This document shows, piece after piece, positions 36,868 through 45,767 of a stretch of DNA of 64,000 nt (the first letter of the stretch is position 1; every line of letters starts with the position of its first letter). Location of the stretch: assembly GCF_031822435.1 (NCBI RefSeq), contig NZ_JAVQLW010000002.1:467791-531790 (forward strand), written 5' to 3'. Below the pieces are notes generated by a model. That model was given only the letters and a program-made list of their open reading frames with translations. It did no database searches and was not told the origin of the DNA. Position numbers and translations under genes: made by a program. The stretch comes from Paracoccus sp. MBLB3053 (GTDB lineage: Bacteria; Pseudomonadota; Alphaproteobacteria; Rhodobacterales; Rhodobacteraceae).

Positions 36868-37872
36868 ATGCCCCTTTCCGACCTTCTGCCCGGACGTATC
36901 GGCTTTGGCTCGGCCCCGTTAGGCAACATGTTCCGCGACATCCCCGAAGACGAGGCGCGCCAGACCGTCGATGCCGCCTGGGCCAGCGGCATCCGCTACT
37001 TTGACACCGCGCCTTTCTATGGTGCGGGCTTGGCCGAGTTGCGTCTTGGCGAAGCCCTCAAGGACCACCGTCGCGAAGAATTCGCGCTTTCGACAAAGGT
37101 CGGTCGCGTCGTGCTGGACGAGATCGACGCCTCGCCGCGCGACAATGGCGAAAAGGGCGAAGTCTTTCGCTGGGGCCGCCCGAACCGCGTGGTGAACGAT
37201 TACAGCCATGACGGTACGCTTCGCGCGATCGAAGGCAGCCTTGAGCGGCTGGGCACAGACCGGATCGAGCTGGCCTTTGTCCACGACGTGGCGCAGGATT
37301 TCTATGGCGACGAGTGGCTTTCGGTCTTCGAGACTGCGCGGACCGGTGCCTTCCGGGCGCTGGACCGGCTCCGGGACGAGGGCGTGATCGACGGTTGGGG
37401 GCTCGGCGTCAATCGGGTCGAACCGATCGAAATCCTGCTTGCACTGGATGAGCCGCGCCCGGACGCCTTCCTGCTGGCCGGTCGCTACACGCTGCTCGAT
37501 CACGACCGCGCGCTGCAACGGGTGATGCCCGAAGTCGCGGGGCAGGGGCTGGGGATCGTGGTCGGCGGGCCCTATTCCTCGGGCGCGCTGGTCGGCGGGC
37601 CGAACTTCGAATATGCGCCTGCCAGCCCCGAGCTTCTGGACCGCGTCGCGCGGATCAAGGCCATCGCGGACCGGCATGGCGTCAGCATGAAGGCTGCGGG
37701 CCTGCAGTTCTCTCTGGCCCATTCCGCAGTCGCGGCCGTGATCCCGGGCGCGAGCAAGCCTTCGCGGATCGCCGAGGATCAGGCGGCCTTTGACGAGAAG
37801 GTGCCCGCCGCGTTCTGGCAAGAGCTTCGCGGCGCCGGACTGGTCAGCCCCGCGGCGCCGCTGCCGGTCTGA
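36868..37872 (+). CDS. Aldo/keto reductase, D-threo-aldose 1-dehydrogenase type
   Basis: The 334-residue NAD(P)-linked enzyme shows the AKR core: RYFDTAPFYGAGLAELRLGE (Asp and Tyr of the active site), STKVGR (Lys) and AFVHDV (His). The C-terminal cofactor region is VIPGASKPSRIAED. This AKR group includes L-fucose and D-threo-aldose dehydrogenases, which begin sugar-acid catabolism. It lies directly upstream of fragments of a tricarboxylate transporter and a short-chain dehydrogenase, which suggests a former sugar-catabolic cluster. AGAAGGA lies 8 bases upstream of the ATG. Confidence 0.9.
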   Translation: MPLSDLLPGRIGFGSAPLGNMFRDIPEDEARQTVDAAWASGIRYFDTAPFYGAGLAELRLGEALKDHRREEFALSTKVGRVVLDEIDASPRDNGEKGEVFRWGRPNRVVNDYSHDGTLRAIEGSLERLGTDRIELAFVHDVAQDFYGDEWLSVFETARTGAFRALDRLRDEGVIDGWGLGVNRVEPIEILLALDEPRPDAFLLAGRYTLLDHDRALQRVMPEVAGQGLGIVVGGPYSSGALVGGPNFEYAPASPELLDRVARIKAIADRHGVSMKAAGLQFSLAHSAVAAVIPGASKPSRIAEDQAAFDEKVPAAFWQELRGAGLVSPAAPLPV

Positions 37873-38483
37873 TCCGGCTTGGCCGGTTCAATGCGGATCC
37901 GATCGCTGTCAACGTTCGGGCCGATGCGCCCTATGCTGACCTCATCAGCCTCGTCGAGGCAGTCAAGGCCGATCCGGGAAGCCTCGCGGCATCCGGGGCG
38001 AATCGTGGCGGCCTGTCGCACCTCGCCTGGGTCGGCATGCTGGGCAAGGTTGGCGTCGACCCGATCAAGGCCAATTGGGTCGCCTCGGACGGCTCGGCCC
38101 CGGCGCTGCAGCAGCTTGCCGCGGGCGCAATCCAGGTGGTTTCCACCTCTCCTGTCGAGGCACGCGCGCTGGTCGAAGCCGGCGAAGCCAAGACGCTTGC
38201 GCTGATCTCGGGCGAGCGCAGCAACCTCTATGTCATGGAGCGCAACCAGTTTCCCATCGCCCCCGTCATCCTGGGGCTCGTGCTGGGGCCCGTGCTCGAA
38301 CGCAACTTCATCATGTCGATGCAGATCTCGCACGGCAACCTGCTGGGCTTCTTCCAGCGCCCGGTCGCTGCGGGTCTGGGCGCGCTGGTCTGTTTCATCA
38401 TCGCATTCACCCTTGTCCGTGCGCTCCGGCGCAAGCCGGCCATGTCCGCCGGTACTCCGACCATTCAAAAAGGATCAAACTGA
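37872..38483 (+). pseudogene. Chimeric remnant: tctC middle fused in frame to tctA 3' end
   Basis: One open frame running from the stop of the aldo/keto reductase gene first encodes a TctC (tripartite tricarboxylate binding protein) segment: NVRADAPYADLISLVEAVKA, SHLAWVGMLGKVG, then EAGEAKTLALISGERSNLY. At about 38231 it changes without a frame break to the C-terminal end of the large TctA permease: VMERNQFPIAPVILGLVLGP, ERNFIMSMQISHGNLLGFFQ and a final membrane helix. The natural order tctC-tctB-tctA means one deletion removed the rest of tctC, all of tctB and most of tctA. The N-terminus of tctC is also missing. The product cannot be functional. Confidence 0.85.
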
Positions 38484-38770
38484 TGACCAAGGCTTTTTCG
38501 ATCGAGGACCGCATTGCCGTCGTGACCGGCGGTCTGGGCCAACTCGGTACGCAATTCTGCAAGACCTTGGCCGAGGGCGGCGCCCGTGTCGCAATCTTCA
38601 GCCGTCGCCCTTTCAGCGCCGAGCAGATCGCCGAGAAATTCCCCGGCCTTTCCGATCGCATCCGCGTCTATGTCGCCAGCGTCACCGACAAGGAGGCGCT
38701 CGAGGCCGCGACCGGTCAGCTGATCGCGGATTGGGACGTGCCGCATATGGCGCGGCCCCACCAGAAATGA
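38483..38770 (+). pseudogene. Short-chain dehydrogenase, N-terminal fragment
   Basis: The frame starts ATG at 38483, overlapping the previous stop (TGATG). It encodes the SDR cofactor motif TGGLGQLG (about residues 15-22) and the first 85 residues of the fold, reaching IADWDVPH, then diverges to MARPHQK and stops. The usual continuation (NNAA, the Ser-Tyr-Lys site) is absent, so about two thirds of the gene has been lost. It was probably a sugar-acid oxidoreductase working with the transporter and reductase upstream. Confidence 0.85.
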
Positions 38771-39060
38771 AAGAAATCGTGGTCCGGGTCAAATCGGCCC
38801 ACGGTGCAAGGTTTTTAGTAGCGCCCGCCCCACGCCACGAAGCAAGGCCGACCCCTTGATGGCAGCGATGCCTGCGACAAGGGCGACCGAAGCCCGAGCA
38901 ATCGTTAGCCCCGGGAATGCCATCAGCCGCGACACCCGCACCATTCGGCCAAACTTGTCAGTATGGGAGCACGGTGCCAGGTAAGACCCCATATTTCACT
39001 TCGCGGAATTCTGCGCGAGGCGCGCTCGGATTTCCCTGCAGGAGCACGCCGAGGACGAGA
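38771..39060. other. Short region without a supported gene
   Basis: This stretch follows the broken dehydrogenase. A 67-residue minus-strand frame at 38789-38992 contains a hydrophobic segment, but no family is recognised. It probably marks the far side of the deletion that truncated the dehydrogenase. Confidence 0.4.
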
Positions 39061-40020
39061 TCAACAATACCGCTCCACGAAAGCCATCTGATGGTCGCCA
39101 TAGCGGTCGCCATGGGCAAATCCCGCGGGCAGGATCCTCCCGACATCCTCTAAATCCCCGTCGGTCAGACCCGGCGCGGTCCAATCGCGAAGGTGACCCG
39201 CACTCCGCGTGGCCGGAATCGGGATGATGTGGTCACCTTGCGCAAGCACCCAGGCAAGCGCGGCCCCGGGGACCGACCAGCCGCGCGCGGCACAGAGATC
39301 GCGAAACGGCGCAATGGCCGCGAGATTGGCCGAGAAATTCGGCTCGGTGAAACGCGGATTGGTGTCGCGAAAGTCGATGCCTGCGCGGAAATCGCTTTTC
39401 AGCGGTTCGCGCCCGAACACCCCCCGGCCCAGGGGGGAAAAGGCGACAAAGGCGACGCGAAGCTCGCCGCAGGCTTGTATGAGGCCAAGCTGAGGCAATC
39501 GTGTCCAAAGCGAGAATTCATTCTGCACCGCAGTGACCGGATACTCGGCATGAGCGCGGCGCAGCGTCGCAGGAGCAATCTCGGAGAGGCCATAGCCCCC
39601 GATCTTTCCTTCCTTGACCAGCTTCGACATGGTCCCGGCCAGATCCTCGATCGGGATCTCGGGCTGGCGGCGGTGGATGTAGAAAAGCTCGATATGCTCG
39701 CGCTTCAGCCTGCGAAGCGATTCTTCAAGGCATTGGCGGATATAGGCTTCGTCATTGCGGACCGCGCGCGGCGGACCGCTGACGATGCCGCATTTCGTGG
39801 CAAGGACCACGTCGCGGCGGCCCCACTTGCCGAGGATCTCCTCCGATACGCCCATGCCATAGATATCGGCCGTGTCGAAATGGGTGATGCCCGCGTCCAG
39901 CGCCGCGTCGAGGCAATCGAGCGAGGTCGCCTCGTCCGTTGCGCCGAAGATGCCGCCAAAGCTCATCGTGCCAAAACCGATGGCACCAACATTATGCGCG
40001 CCAAGCCGTCTTTGATCCAT
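39061..40020 (-). CDS. Aldo/keto reductase
   Basis: The 319-residue enzyme starts DQRRLGAHNVGAIGFGTMSF, the usual AKR entry, then HFDTADIYGMGVSEEILGKW (active-site Asp and Tyr), LATKCG (Lys) and ELFYIHRR (His). The NADP site is at HIIPIPATRSAGHL. ACAGGAGGGG lies 4-9 bases before the ATG, so the upstream open frame is ignored. It resembles AKR13-like aldehyde reductases. Substrate not predictable. It is divergent from the ferric reductase gene. Confidence 0.9.
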   Translation of the reverse strand: MDQRRLGAHNVGAIGFGTMSFGGIFGATDEATSLDCLDAALDAGITHFDTADIYGMGVSEEILGKWGRRDVVLATKCGIVSGPPRAVRNDEAYIRQCLEESLRRLKREHIELFYIHRRQPEIPIEDLAGTMSKLVKEGKIGGYGLSEIAPATLRRAHAEYPVTAVQNEFSLWTRLPQLGLIQACGELRVAFVAFSPLGRGVFGREPLKSDFRAGIDFRDTNPRFTEPNFSANLAAIAPFRDLCAARGWSVPGAALAWVLAQGDHIIPIPATRSAGHLRDWTAPGLTDGDLEDVGRILPAGFAHGDRYGDHQMAFVERYC

Positions 40021-40177
40021 TCGCCCCTCCTGTGTCGCGGTGGGGCAGGAAAAGCGCGGCGCCTGCAGACTGTCAAGCAAAGGCGCCCTGACGATGGAAA
40101 AGGGCTGACAGAACACGTGAATAATCTAACCTGTGGCCTGATCCGATCCACGACCACGCAACCGGAAGGGTTACAGG

Positions 40178-41530
40178 ATGTCGCGTAGGAGTTACTGGTA
40201 TTTCTGGGGCTCTTGGGCGGTGTTCGCGGCGGTTTGGTTCGCGACCAATCTTTCGGCCTTACGGACCGAGAATTTCTTCGCACTGCGGGCTGCGATGATG
40301 CAGCTTTCCGGCGTGTGGGCGACGGGGGCGATGAGCCTTGCGATGCTGCTCGCGCTGCGCCCCAGATGGCCCGAGGCGCGGCTGGGCGGGCTCGACAAGA
40401 TGTATCGGTTCCACAAGTGGCTGGGGCTCGGCTTTCTTGTGGTCTCGATCCTCCACTGGCTCTGGGCCAAGGGGCCGAAATGGGCCGCGGGGCTGGGCCT
40501 GCTGACCCGGCCAGAGCGTCCGGCGGGGGGGCGTCCGGCGATCACCGACCCGATCCGCGCCTATCTGGGAGGGTTGCGCGGCACGGCCGAGGGGCTGGGC
40601 GAGTGGGCCTTTTATGCGCTTGCCCTGCTGCTGGTGATCGCGCTGGTGAAGATGATCAACTATCGCCTCTTTCGCTACACGCATCGGCTGGTGCCGCTGG
40701 CCTATCTGGTCCTCGCGTTCCACAGCCTTGTCCTGTTCGATTACGCGCAGTGGCGGACCCCGATCGGGATCTTGCTTGCGCTGCTGCTGGCGGGCGGAAG
40801 CTGGGCCGCTCTGGCCTCGATTTTCGGCCTGATCGGGAAGGGGAGGAGGGTTGCGGGTGAGATCTCGTCCTTGAAGCATTATCCGGGGGTGCGGTCGCTC
40901 GAATCCGTCATAAAGCTCGGCGAGGGCTGGCAGGGGCACAAGGCAGGGCAATTCGCCTTTGTGACCTCGAACCCGCTCGAAGGGGCGCATCCCTACACGA
41001 TCGCCTCGGCTTGGCTTCCCGCCACCCGCGAGGTCACTTTCATCTCGAAAGAGCTCGGGGATCACACGACCGGCCTCGCCGACAAGCTGAGGATCGGGCA
41101 GAAGGTCACGGTCGAGGGGCCCTACGGCTGCTTCACCTTCGATGACGGGCGGGACCACCAGATCTGGATCGGCGCGGGCATCGGCATCACGCCCTTTGTT
41201 GCGCGCATGAAGGAACTCGCGGCCAGTGAACATGGGGCCGATCTGCCGCAGGTCGATCTTTTCCACACCACGAATGAGGTGGACGAGGCGGCTCTGGCGC
41301 GTCTGGCCGCAGATGCGCGCGCGGCGAATGTCCGGCTGCATCTTCTGATCGATGCGCGCGACGGTCGCCTGAACGGCGCGCGGATCCGCGAAACGGTGCC
41401 GGATTGGCGCGAGGCGGGCTTGTGGTTTTGCGGTCCGAGCGGTTTCGGCTCCGCCCTGCGAGCCGATTTCGCCGCGCAGGGAATGGCGGTTGACGAGCGC
41501 TTCCATCAGGAACTGTTCGAGATGAGGTGA
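40178..41530 (+). CDS. Ferric reductase-like transmembrane flavocytochrome
   Basis: The 450-residue membrane protein has six helices in the first 210 residues with two pairs of heme-ligand histidines (FHKWLGLGFLVVSILHW and HRLVPLAYLVLAFHS, 14 residues apart in both). A flavin-binding domain follows (HPYTIASAW) and an NAD(P)-binding domain with GAGIGITPFVARMKE, ending CGPSGFG. This is the COG4097-type predicted ferric reductase or NOX-like family. It would move electrons from NADPH across the membrane, perhaps to reduce iron. GGAAGGG is 7 bases before the ATG. Confidence 0.9.
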   Translation: MSRRSYWYFWGSWAVFAAVWFATNLSALRTENFFALRAAMMQLSGVWATGAMSLAMLLALRPRWPEARLGGLDKMYRFHKWLGLGFLVVSILHWLWAKGPKWAAGLGLLTRPERPAGGRPAITDPIRAYLGGLRGTAEGLGEWAFYALALLLVIALVKMINYRLFRYTHRLVPLAYLVLAFHSLVLFDYAQWRTPIGILLALLLAGGSWAALASIFGLIGKGRRVAGEISSLKHYPGVRSLESVIKLGEGWQGHKAGQFAFVTSNPLEGAHPYTIASAWLPATREVTFISKELGDHTTGLADKLRIGQKVTVEGPYGCFTFDDGRDHQIWIGAGIGITPFVARMKELAASEHGADLPQVDLFHTTNEVDEAALARLAADARAANVRLHLLIDARDGRLNGARIRETVPDWREAGLWFCGPSGFGSALRADFAAQGMAVDERFHQELFEMR

Positions 41531-41653
41531 GGGCGCGAGGGACGCGACCGATCATCCGCCCAACGCGGGCCGAGGATCGTGTGGGGCCCAAACATGTCCA
41601 CCGGGCTTTCTATCGCATGTGCGTTTCCGCCTCGATTTGACCTGACGGCTGCC

Positions 41654-41941
41654 TCAGTCCTTGCGTAAAAGCACCCGCAGCCAGAGGTTCAGGCCCAGCG
41701 TCACCGCCCCGGCTGCGAGCGCTCCGGTGAAATTGCCCGCGATTTGCGAAATCGGCTCGATCTGCCCCGCGAACAGGTAGCCTGCACCGACATAGAGGGT
41801 CACCCACACGGTTTCTTCGGCGATGTCCCAAGCGGTGAAATAGGGCTAGCGCCATGGCAGTCGTGACAGGGCCGGACACGTCGCCAGCGCGACGAGCCAA
41901 GGCCCGTGGATCGGAATGAGACCAAGGATGAGGTCGATCAT
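41654..41941 (-). pseudogene. DedA-family membrane protein with internal deletion
   Basis: The frame starts MIDLILGLIPIHGPWLVALA, the N-terminus of a DedA/SNARE-associated protein. After about 31 residues it meets an in-frame TAG. The same frame continues from YFTAWDIAEETVWVTLYVGA to a natural C-terminus (LGLNLWLRVLLRKD). The middle of the protein (about 100 residues, including the conserved membrane re-entrant loop) is missing. Its ATG overlaps the stop of the frameshifted gene upstream (ATGA), so both belonged to one operon. Confidence 0.75.
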
Positions 41942-42283
41942 CGTCCGGCCCTGTGCGCGGCGATCTCGGCCTCGATCGGAGAGGTCAATTCCGACAGCGA
42001 CATCCCGTTCTCGGTCGCGATCTGCTCCAGCGTCCTGCGTTCACCGGGCCGGGCGAGCCCGTCGAGCGCCCTCATCATGTCGCTGCGGGGGATGTGCCAG
42101 GAGCGGGCGACATAGCCCGGGGTTCATCCAGCCGCGAAGCGGCTGATCCCGGTGTGCCGGGTCCGACCAGTAGATCGCGAACAAGGTCAGGCGGATCAGG
42201 AAGAACAAGGTGAGCGCGAATGCCGCGATAATCCCTGCGGCCAACCAGCGATGCTCGCGGGCCATCTTGCGCATCCTGTCCAT
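41938..42283 (-). pseudogene. Small membrane protein, single-base frameshift
   Basis: From the ATG at 42283 the protein has one membrane segment (WLAAGIIAAFALTLFFLIRL), then reads PLRGWMNPG at about 42120, after which the frame is lost. Removing one base near 42118 restores YVARSWHIPRSDMMRALDGL, then ERRTLEQIATENGMSLSELT and IEAEIAAHRAGR before a TGA at 41938-41940. The frameshift sits in a C/G run (CCCCGGGC), a typical slippage or sequencing-error site. The family is not named; a conserved partner of the DedA gene is likely. Confidence 0.65.
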
Positions 42284-42509
42284 GTCTCGGGCCAAGCTTG
42301 CTGTCTGCGGCGTTCTTCGTGGATGGATCGATCGGTTTTCGGTCGTTATTGAACGATCCGAAGCGCGGCGTTTCGGCAGTCGGGGCGAAGCACAGCTCGA
42401 CCGGGCAGAGCTCTGGCTCAAGGGCTGCGGCTTTTACAGCCTCGCCGTTTCCGCGGGTAGGAGGCGTGCCTGGATCATCCCTGCTCGCGCGACGGTAAAA
42501 TCAGGCATT
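42284..42509. other. Intergenic region
   Basis: This gap lies between two minus-strand genes, the start of the frameshifted small membrane protein and the stop of the Crp/Fnr regulator. No clear terminator hairpin or operator was seen. Confidence 0.4.
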
Positions 42510-43238
42510 TCAAGTCCGGCTCAGCCGCTCGAGCGCGGCGGGCGCGGTCAGCTGTACCGAGCCGCGCCCCAGCTCGACCCAGCCGCGCCGGGAAAAATCC
42601 TGCAGCGTGCGCGAGACCACCTCGCGCGCCGTACCCAATTCGGCCGCCAGCGCCTGGTGCGTCGCGGTGATGACACCGCCCTTCTGCTGCTTCAGAAGCA
42701 GCCCGGCCAGCCGGACATCGACGCGGCGAAAGGCCACTTCCTCGATCACGGTGAAGAGGTCCGAGATGCGGCGCGAATAGGCGCTGAAGATGAAGCGGCG
42801 GAACTCGGGCGAGCGTTCGATCATGTGCTCGAACGCGTCGCGCGGCACGATGGCGGCGGTGACCTCGGTCTCGGCGATGCCCTCGGCGGCGTAATCCTCG
42901 TAGGCGAGAAGGCAGGCCGTGGTCAGCACGCAGCTTTCCCCGGCCTGCACGCGGTAAAGCGTGATCTCGCGCCCGCTCTCGCCGGTCTGCTGCACCCGGA
43001 CGCTGCCCTTCAGCAGAAGCGCCAGCGCGGTCGGGGCCTGGCCGGGACCGAAGAGCCGGGTCCCCTCGGGCAGGACCTGCACCCGGGACGCGGCGCGCAG
43101 CTCGTCCTGCAACTCCGGGCTCATCTTCATGAGGCCCGGAAAATGGCTCAGCCAATCCTGCGTGATCTCGGCCATGGCGTCCCTGTCGGCGGTCATGCCC
43201 CATCTTTGCCCGATCCGGGCCAGGGGGAAAGGGCTCAT
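42510..43238 (-). CDS. Crp/Fnr-family transcriptional regulator
   Basis: The protein has 242 residues from the ATG at 43238, which overlaps the stop of the permease gene; an ATG at 43196 is an alternative. A cyclic-nucleotide-like sensing domain spans about residues 40-150, and a winged helix-turn-helix includes LGTAREVVSRTLQDFSRRGW. There are no N-terminal FNR iron-sulfur cysteines. Two cysteines at about 103 and 109 (GESCVLTTACLL, CX5C) lie in the sensing domain and could respond to persulfide or redox change. As the last gene of the sulfide operon it probably controls it, perhaps through the palindrome at 46731-46745. Confidence 0.9.
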   Translation of the reverse strand: MSPFPLARIGQRWGMTADRDAMAEITQDWLSHFPGLMKMSPELQDELRAASRVQVLPEGTRLFGPGQAPTALALLLKGSVRVQQTGESGREITLYRVQAGESCVLTTACLLAYEDYAAEGIAETEVTAAIVPRDAFEHMIERSPEFRRFIFSAYSRRISDLFTVIEEVAFRRVDVRLAGLLLKQQKGGVITATHQALAAELGTAREVVSRTLQDFSRRGWVELGRGSVQLTAPAALERLSRT

Positions 43239-44011
43239 ATCTGCGCCCAGCTTTTCCACAGCATGTAGCTTGCGACGACAAAGATCAGCACGGCAAAGAC
43301 GGTGATCAGCGTGCCCTTGCCCGATAGCCTGCGTGCAAGCCGCGTGCCGAACATGCCGCCCACGATGCCCCCCAGGATGAAGACCGCCGCCAGCCCCCAG
43401 GCCACGAGGCCGGAAAAGGCATAGTTCAGCGCCGTGGTCAGGCCGAAGGCGGTGACCGCGACCAGGCTGGTCCCGACCGCATTGATCATCGGCATCCGGG
43501 TCGAGGCGACCAACCCCGGCACGATCAGGAAACCGCCACCGATCCCGAAAAAGCCCGAGAAGGTGCCGGTCCCCAGCCCGTAGCCCACGACCTTGCCGGC
43601 ATTCTCGCGCCCGCATTCGGCGCCCGGAATGCCGGCATCATGGCGGTTCTTCAGCATCAGGATTCCCACGACGATCATCACCAAGGCGAAGAGGAACAGC
43701 AGTTTCTGTCCGTCGAATGCCTTGCCGACCGTCGAGCCCAGCAGCGCGCCCAGCACCCCCGCCGCGGCGTAGATCCCGCCGCAGCGCCATTTCACGGTAT
43801 GGGCGCGGGCGTGATGGGCCAGGCTCGTCGCGGCATTGACCGCGACGGCCAGCGCGCTGGTGCCGATGGCGACATGGGGGTTGGTCACGCCCACGACATA
43901 GACCATCAGCGGCACGGCAAGGATCGAGCCCCCTCCGCCGACCAGCCCCAGGGTCAGGCCGACCAGTGCCCCGGAAAAGGCCCCCAGCAGGTAATGCAAG
44001 CTGTCTATCAT
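43235..44011 (-). CDS. TauE/SafE-family sulfite exporter-like permease
   Basis: The 258-residue protein has about eight membrane segments. Motifs include GLTLGLVGGGGSILAVPLMV near the N-terminus and GTFSGFFGIGGGFLIVPGLV in the second half, the paired signatures of the TauE/SafE family. Members export sulfite or sulfoacetate; here it lies between sulfide oxidation enzymes, so sulfite export is likely. It starts at 44011, 50 bases after the oxidoreductase gene, and its stop overlaps the regulator start. Confidence 0.9.
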   Translation of the reverse strand: MIDSLHYLLGAFSGALVGLTLGLVGGGGSILAVPLMVYVVGVTNPHVAIGTSALAVAVNAATSLAHHARAHTVKWRCGGIYAAAGVLGALLGSTVGKAFDGQKLLFLFALVMIVVGILMLKNRHDAGIPGAECGRENAGKVVGYGLGTGTFSGFFGIGGGFLIVPGLVASTRMPMINAVGTSLVAVTAFGLTTALNYAFSGLVAWGLAAVFILGGIVGGMFGTRLARRLSGKGTLITVFAVLIFVVASYMLWKSWAQI

Positions 44012-44060
44012 TCTCTTCAACCTTTTCTCCGGCACCCCTTGGGGCCGGGCGGGGCCTTCC

Positions 44061-45737
44061 TCAATCTGCGGCGGTGATCCGGATGGGCTTTGCCAGCCAT
44101 TCATGCCCGCGCAGCATGGCCTTCCAGTAGATCGGCGGCAGCATGCGTTCCTTGAGGAACCAGGCGAGGCGGCTCGGCCGCGTGCCGTTCAGCAGGAAGC
44201 GCGGGAACGAGGGTTTCAGCGCGCCGCCATAGCCGAACTCGGCCAGCACGATCTTGCCGCGCTCGACCGTCAGCGGGCACGAGCCATAGCCGTCATATTG
44301 CGCGACCGGCGCGCCGCCGCGGATATCGGCCACGACATTCTCGGCCACGACCGGGGCCTGCTTGCGCGCGGCGGCGGCGGTCTTGGCATTGGGCGCGTTC
44401 ATCGCATCGCCCAGCGACCAGATGTTCTCGTAGGTCTTGTGGCGCAGGGTCGCGGGATCGACATCGACCCAGCCCGCCTGGTCGGCCAGGGGCGAGACGC
44501 GGATGAAATCCGGCGCGACCTGGGGCGGGCAGACATGGATCATGTCGAAGCCGGTCTCGATGCGGCGGACCTCCTTGCCGGGCTCGCGGATCTCGAAGAC
44601 CGCGCGCCGGGCCGGGCCGTCGATCGCGACCAGGTCATGGTGGAAATTCAGCGTCGCGTCGTAGCGCCGGACATAGTCCTGCAGCGCGGGGACGTAATCC
44701 TTGACGCCGAACAGCACGCCGCCCGCATTCATGAACTGGATGTCGATATCCTTCAGCACCCCGTTCCTGAGCCAGGTATCCCCCGAGAGATACATCGCCT
44801 TCTGCGGCGCGCCCGCGCATTTGATCGGCATCGGCGGCTGGGTGAAGATCGCGCGGCCCTTGCGCATTTCGCTGACCAGCTTCCAGGTATAGGGGGCCAG
44901 GTCGTAGCGATAGTTCGAGGTCACGCCATTCGCGCCCAGCGTTTCCTCGAGGCCCTCGATCCGGCCCCAGTCGAGCTTGATCCCGGGGCAGACGATCAGC
45001 CGTTCGTAGCGCACCACCCGGCAGCCATCCAGGATCACCGCATTGTTGCCAGGCTCGAAGGCGGCGACGGCGGACTTAATCCATTGCACGCCACGCGGGA
45101 TCAGCGCGCCCATGGTGCGCGCGGTCTCTTCGGGGCGGAAGACCCCTGCGCCGACCAGCGTCCAGCCGGGCTGGTAGTAATGCACGTCGGCCGGGTCGAT
45201 GATCGCGATCTCGAGATCGCGCATCCGCGCCTTCAGGCTGGCCGCGACCGCGATGCCTGCCGCGCCACCGCCGACGATGACGACCGGGAAGCTCGCATCC
45301 GCGGTCGCGGTCGGCGTGCGCCCGCCATTGGCGATGCGGCGCACCACGCCCGACATGTCATAGCCCGCCGTTCCCGCGCGCGCGAGGATCTCGGGCAGCG
45401 GCCGCCGGCCGGCCTGTGCCAACGACCACAACGTGGTCGACCGCGTGCCGGTGCGGCAATAGGCAAAGACCGGGCCGGGCAGGCGCTGCAGGGCCCCGGC
45501 AAAGGCCGTCGCATCCTCGTCCCGCACCATGCCGGCCTGCACCGGCAGGTAGATCGCCTCGATCCCCTCGGCCGCGGCGGCCTGGGCGATCTCGGGAAAG
45601 CCGGGCTGGTCCGGGCCCTCGCCATCGGGGCGGTTGCAGATCACCGCGCGGAAGCCGAGATGCTTCAGCTCGGCCAGGTCGGCGGGCATGATCTGGGGAC
45701 CGACGGAAATGCCGGTCTCGATGGACCTGATGTCCAT
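44061..45737 (-). CDS. DUF442 domain fused to sulfide:quinone oxidoreductase
   Basis: The 558-residue protein has two parts. Residues about 1-110 form a DUF442 phosphatase-like domain with the P-loop VFAYCRTGTRS. Residues about 148-558 are a flavoprotein of the SQR family: VIVGGGAAGIAVAA for FAD, then the redox cysteines in LIVCPGIKLDWG and MPIKCAGAPQKA, plus IHVCPPQ. SQR oxidises sulfide to persulfide and passes electrons to quinone at the membrane. DUF442 proteins often accompany persulfide enzymes, so the fusion is functional in principle. AGGAG lies 9 bases before the ATG. It lies next to the dioxygenase in the same operon. Confidence 0.93.
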   Translation of the reverse strand: MDIRSIETGISVGPQIMPADLAELKHLGFRAVICNRPDGEGPDQPGFPEIAQAAAAEGIEAIYLPVQAGMVRDEDATAFAGALQRLPGPVFAYCRTGTRSTTLWSLAQAGRRPLPEILARAGTAGYDMSGVVRRIANGGRTPTATADASFPVVIVGGGAAGIAVAASLKARMRDLEIAIIDPADVHYYQPGWTLVGAGVFRPEETARTMGALIPRGVQWIKSAVAAFEPGNNAVILDGCRVVRYERLIVCPGIKLDWGRIEGLEETLGANGVTSNYRYDLAPYTWKLVSEMRKGRAIFTQPPMPIKCAGAPQKAMYLSGDTWLRNGVLKDIDIQFMNAGGVLFGVKDYVPALQDYVRRYDATLNFHHDLVAIDGPARRAVFEIREPGKEVRRIETGFDMIHVCPPQVAPDFIRVSPLADQAGWVDVDPATLRHKTYENIWSLGDAMNAPNAKTAAAARKQAPVVAENVVADIRGGAPVAQYDGYGSCPLTVERGKIVLAEFGYGGALKPSFPRFLLNGTRPSRLAWFLKERMLPPIYWKAMLRGHEWLAKPIRITAAD

Positions 45738-45767
45738 GGCACATACTCCTGTGAAAGAGGGACGCGA

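Noticed and set aside
42510..43616. Crp/Fnr frame extended to 368 residues
   Set aside because: The added N-terminus is the permease gene read in another frame; the regulator fold begins after 43238.
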